Origin: Flavobacterium tegetincola DSM 22377
GTDB lineage: Bacteria; Bacteroidota; Bacteroidia; Flavobacteriales; Flavobacteriaceae
Assembly (NCBI RefSeq): GCF_000425485.1
Contig: NZ_AUDN01000008.1
Location: forward strand, 62,001-126,000
Length of the DNA stretch: 64,000 nucleotides
Reading direction: 5' to 3'
Shown: positions 63,970-64,000 of the stretch, piece by piece
Position numbering within the stretch: the first letter of the stretch is position 1
How the letters are laid out: each line of letters opens with the position of its first letter
Translations under genes and position numbers: made by a program
Notes under the pieces: generated by a model
What the model was told of the DNA's origin: nothing
What the model saw: only the letters and a program-made list of their open reading frames with translations
The model's database searches: none

Positions 63970-64000
63970 CAGTTTTCAGTTGTCAGTTGACGGTTGTCAG
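63970..64000 (+). repeat. Tandem CAGTTnn heptamers at the window edge
   Basis: CAGTTTT, CAGTTGT, CAGTTGA and CGGTTGT followed by CAG, continuing past the window. The unit is similar to that in the rpoB-rpoC spacer. Confidence 0.8.

Noticed and set aside
1..64000. CRISPR arrays, insertion-sequence transposases, prophage genes, toxin-antitoxin or restriction systems
   Set aside because: I looked for regularly spaced repeats and for the usual protein signatures and found none. The tandem repeats present have 7- or 12-base periods without spacers.

Overview
The window reads as chromosomal DNA of a Flavobacteriaceae member, most likely Flavobacterium or a close relative. The evidence is AT-rich DNA, promoters of the Bacteroidetes type (TTTG, about 19 bp, TAnnTTTG), type IX secretion (T9SS) sorting domains, a SusC/SusD pair, a PNGase F homologue, family-typical small proteins (DUF3467, DUF2851, DUF5522) and an exceptionally strong Shine-Dalgarno sequence kept only at rpsU. 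Most genes lie on the minus strand, so transcription runs from high to low coordinates.

Layout. (1) 1-6448: an ABC-exporter polysaccharide locus (Wzm permease, Wzt ATPase, four GT2 glycosyltransferases and a truncated unknown protein). Its base composition falls sharply inside wzt, exactly at the domain boundary. (2) 6955-20780: two giant tandem paralogous T9SS-secreted multidomain surface proteins, each closed by its own terminator. (3) 21201-34899: the core transcription/translation block, in transcription order tRNA-Thr(TGT), tRNA-Tyr, tRNA-Thr(GGT), tuf, tRNA-Trp, secE, nusG, rplK, rplA, rplJ, rplL, rpoB, rpoC and a DUF3467 gene. (4) 34988-36478: hpf, xerC and rpsU. (5) 36854-40472: a four-gene run (DUF2851, PspC-like, helix-hairpin-helix protein, acyl-CoA dehydrogenase). 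(6) 40584-42257: a secreted GLPGLI/PNGase F-type deglycosylase. (7) 42395-45955: a CBS-type PLP enzyme and a putative outer-membrane porin. (8) 46053-53506: a nutrient-uptake locus with SusC, SusD and a lipoprotein, next to a T9SS-exported subtilisin-like protease. (9) 53645-63967: housekeeping and small genes (rnhB, lipB, lysS, two small secreted proteins, a CDP-alcohol phosphatidyltransferase, hemL, a glucosaminidase, a PLP deaminase, two unknowns and a DUF5522 protein).

How the genes fit together. The left half builds and exports surface polysaccharide and giant surface proteins. The central block is the gene-expression core. The 46-53.5 kb locus and the PNGase F homologue together suggest growth on protein or glycoprotein. 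I saw no CRISPR array, transposase, prophage or defence system. The most informative non-coding signals are the rpsU Shine-Dalgarno sequence, promoters embedded in upstream terminators (tRNA-tuf and xerC), the mosaic wzt gene, and repeat-rich spacers (lipB-lysS, rpoB-rpoC, upstream of the CBS-type gene). I found no convincing wholly new system; the findings are ranked with that in mind.
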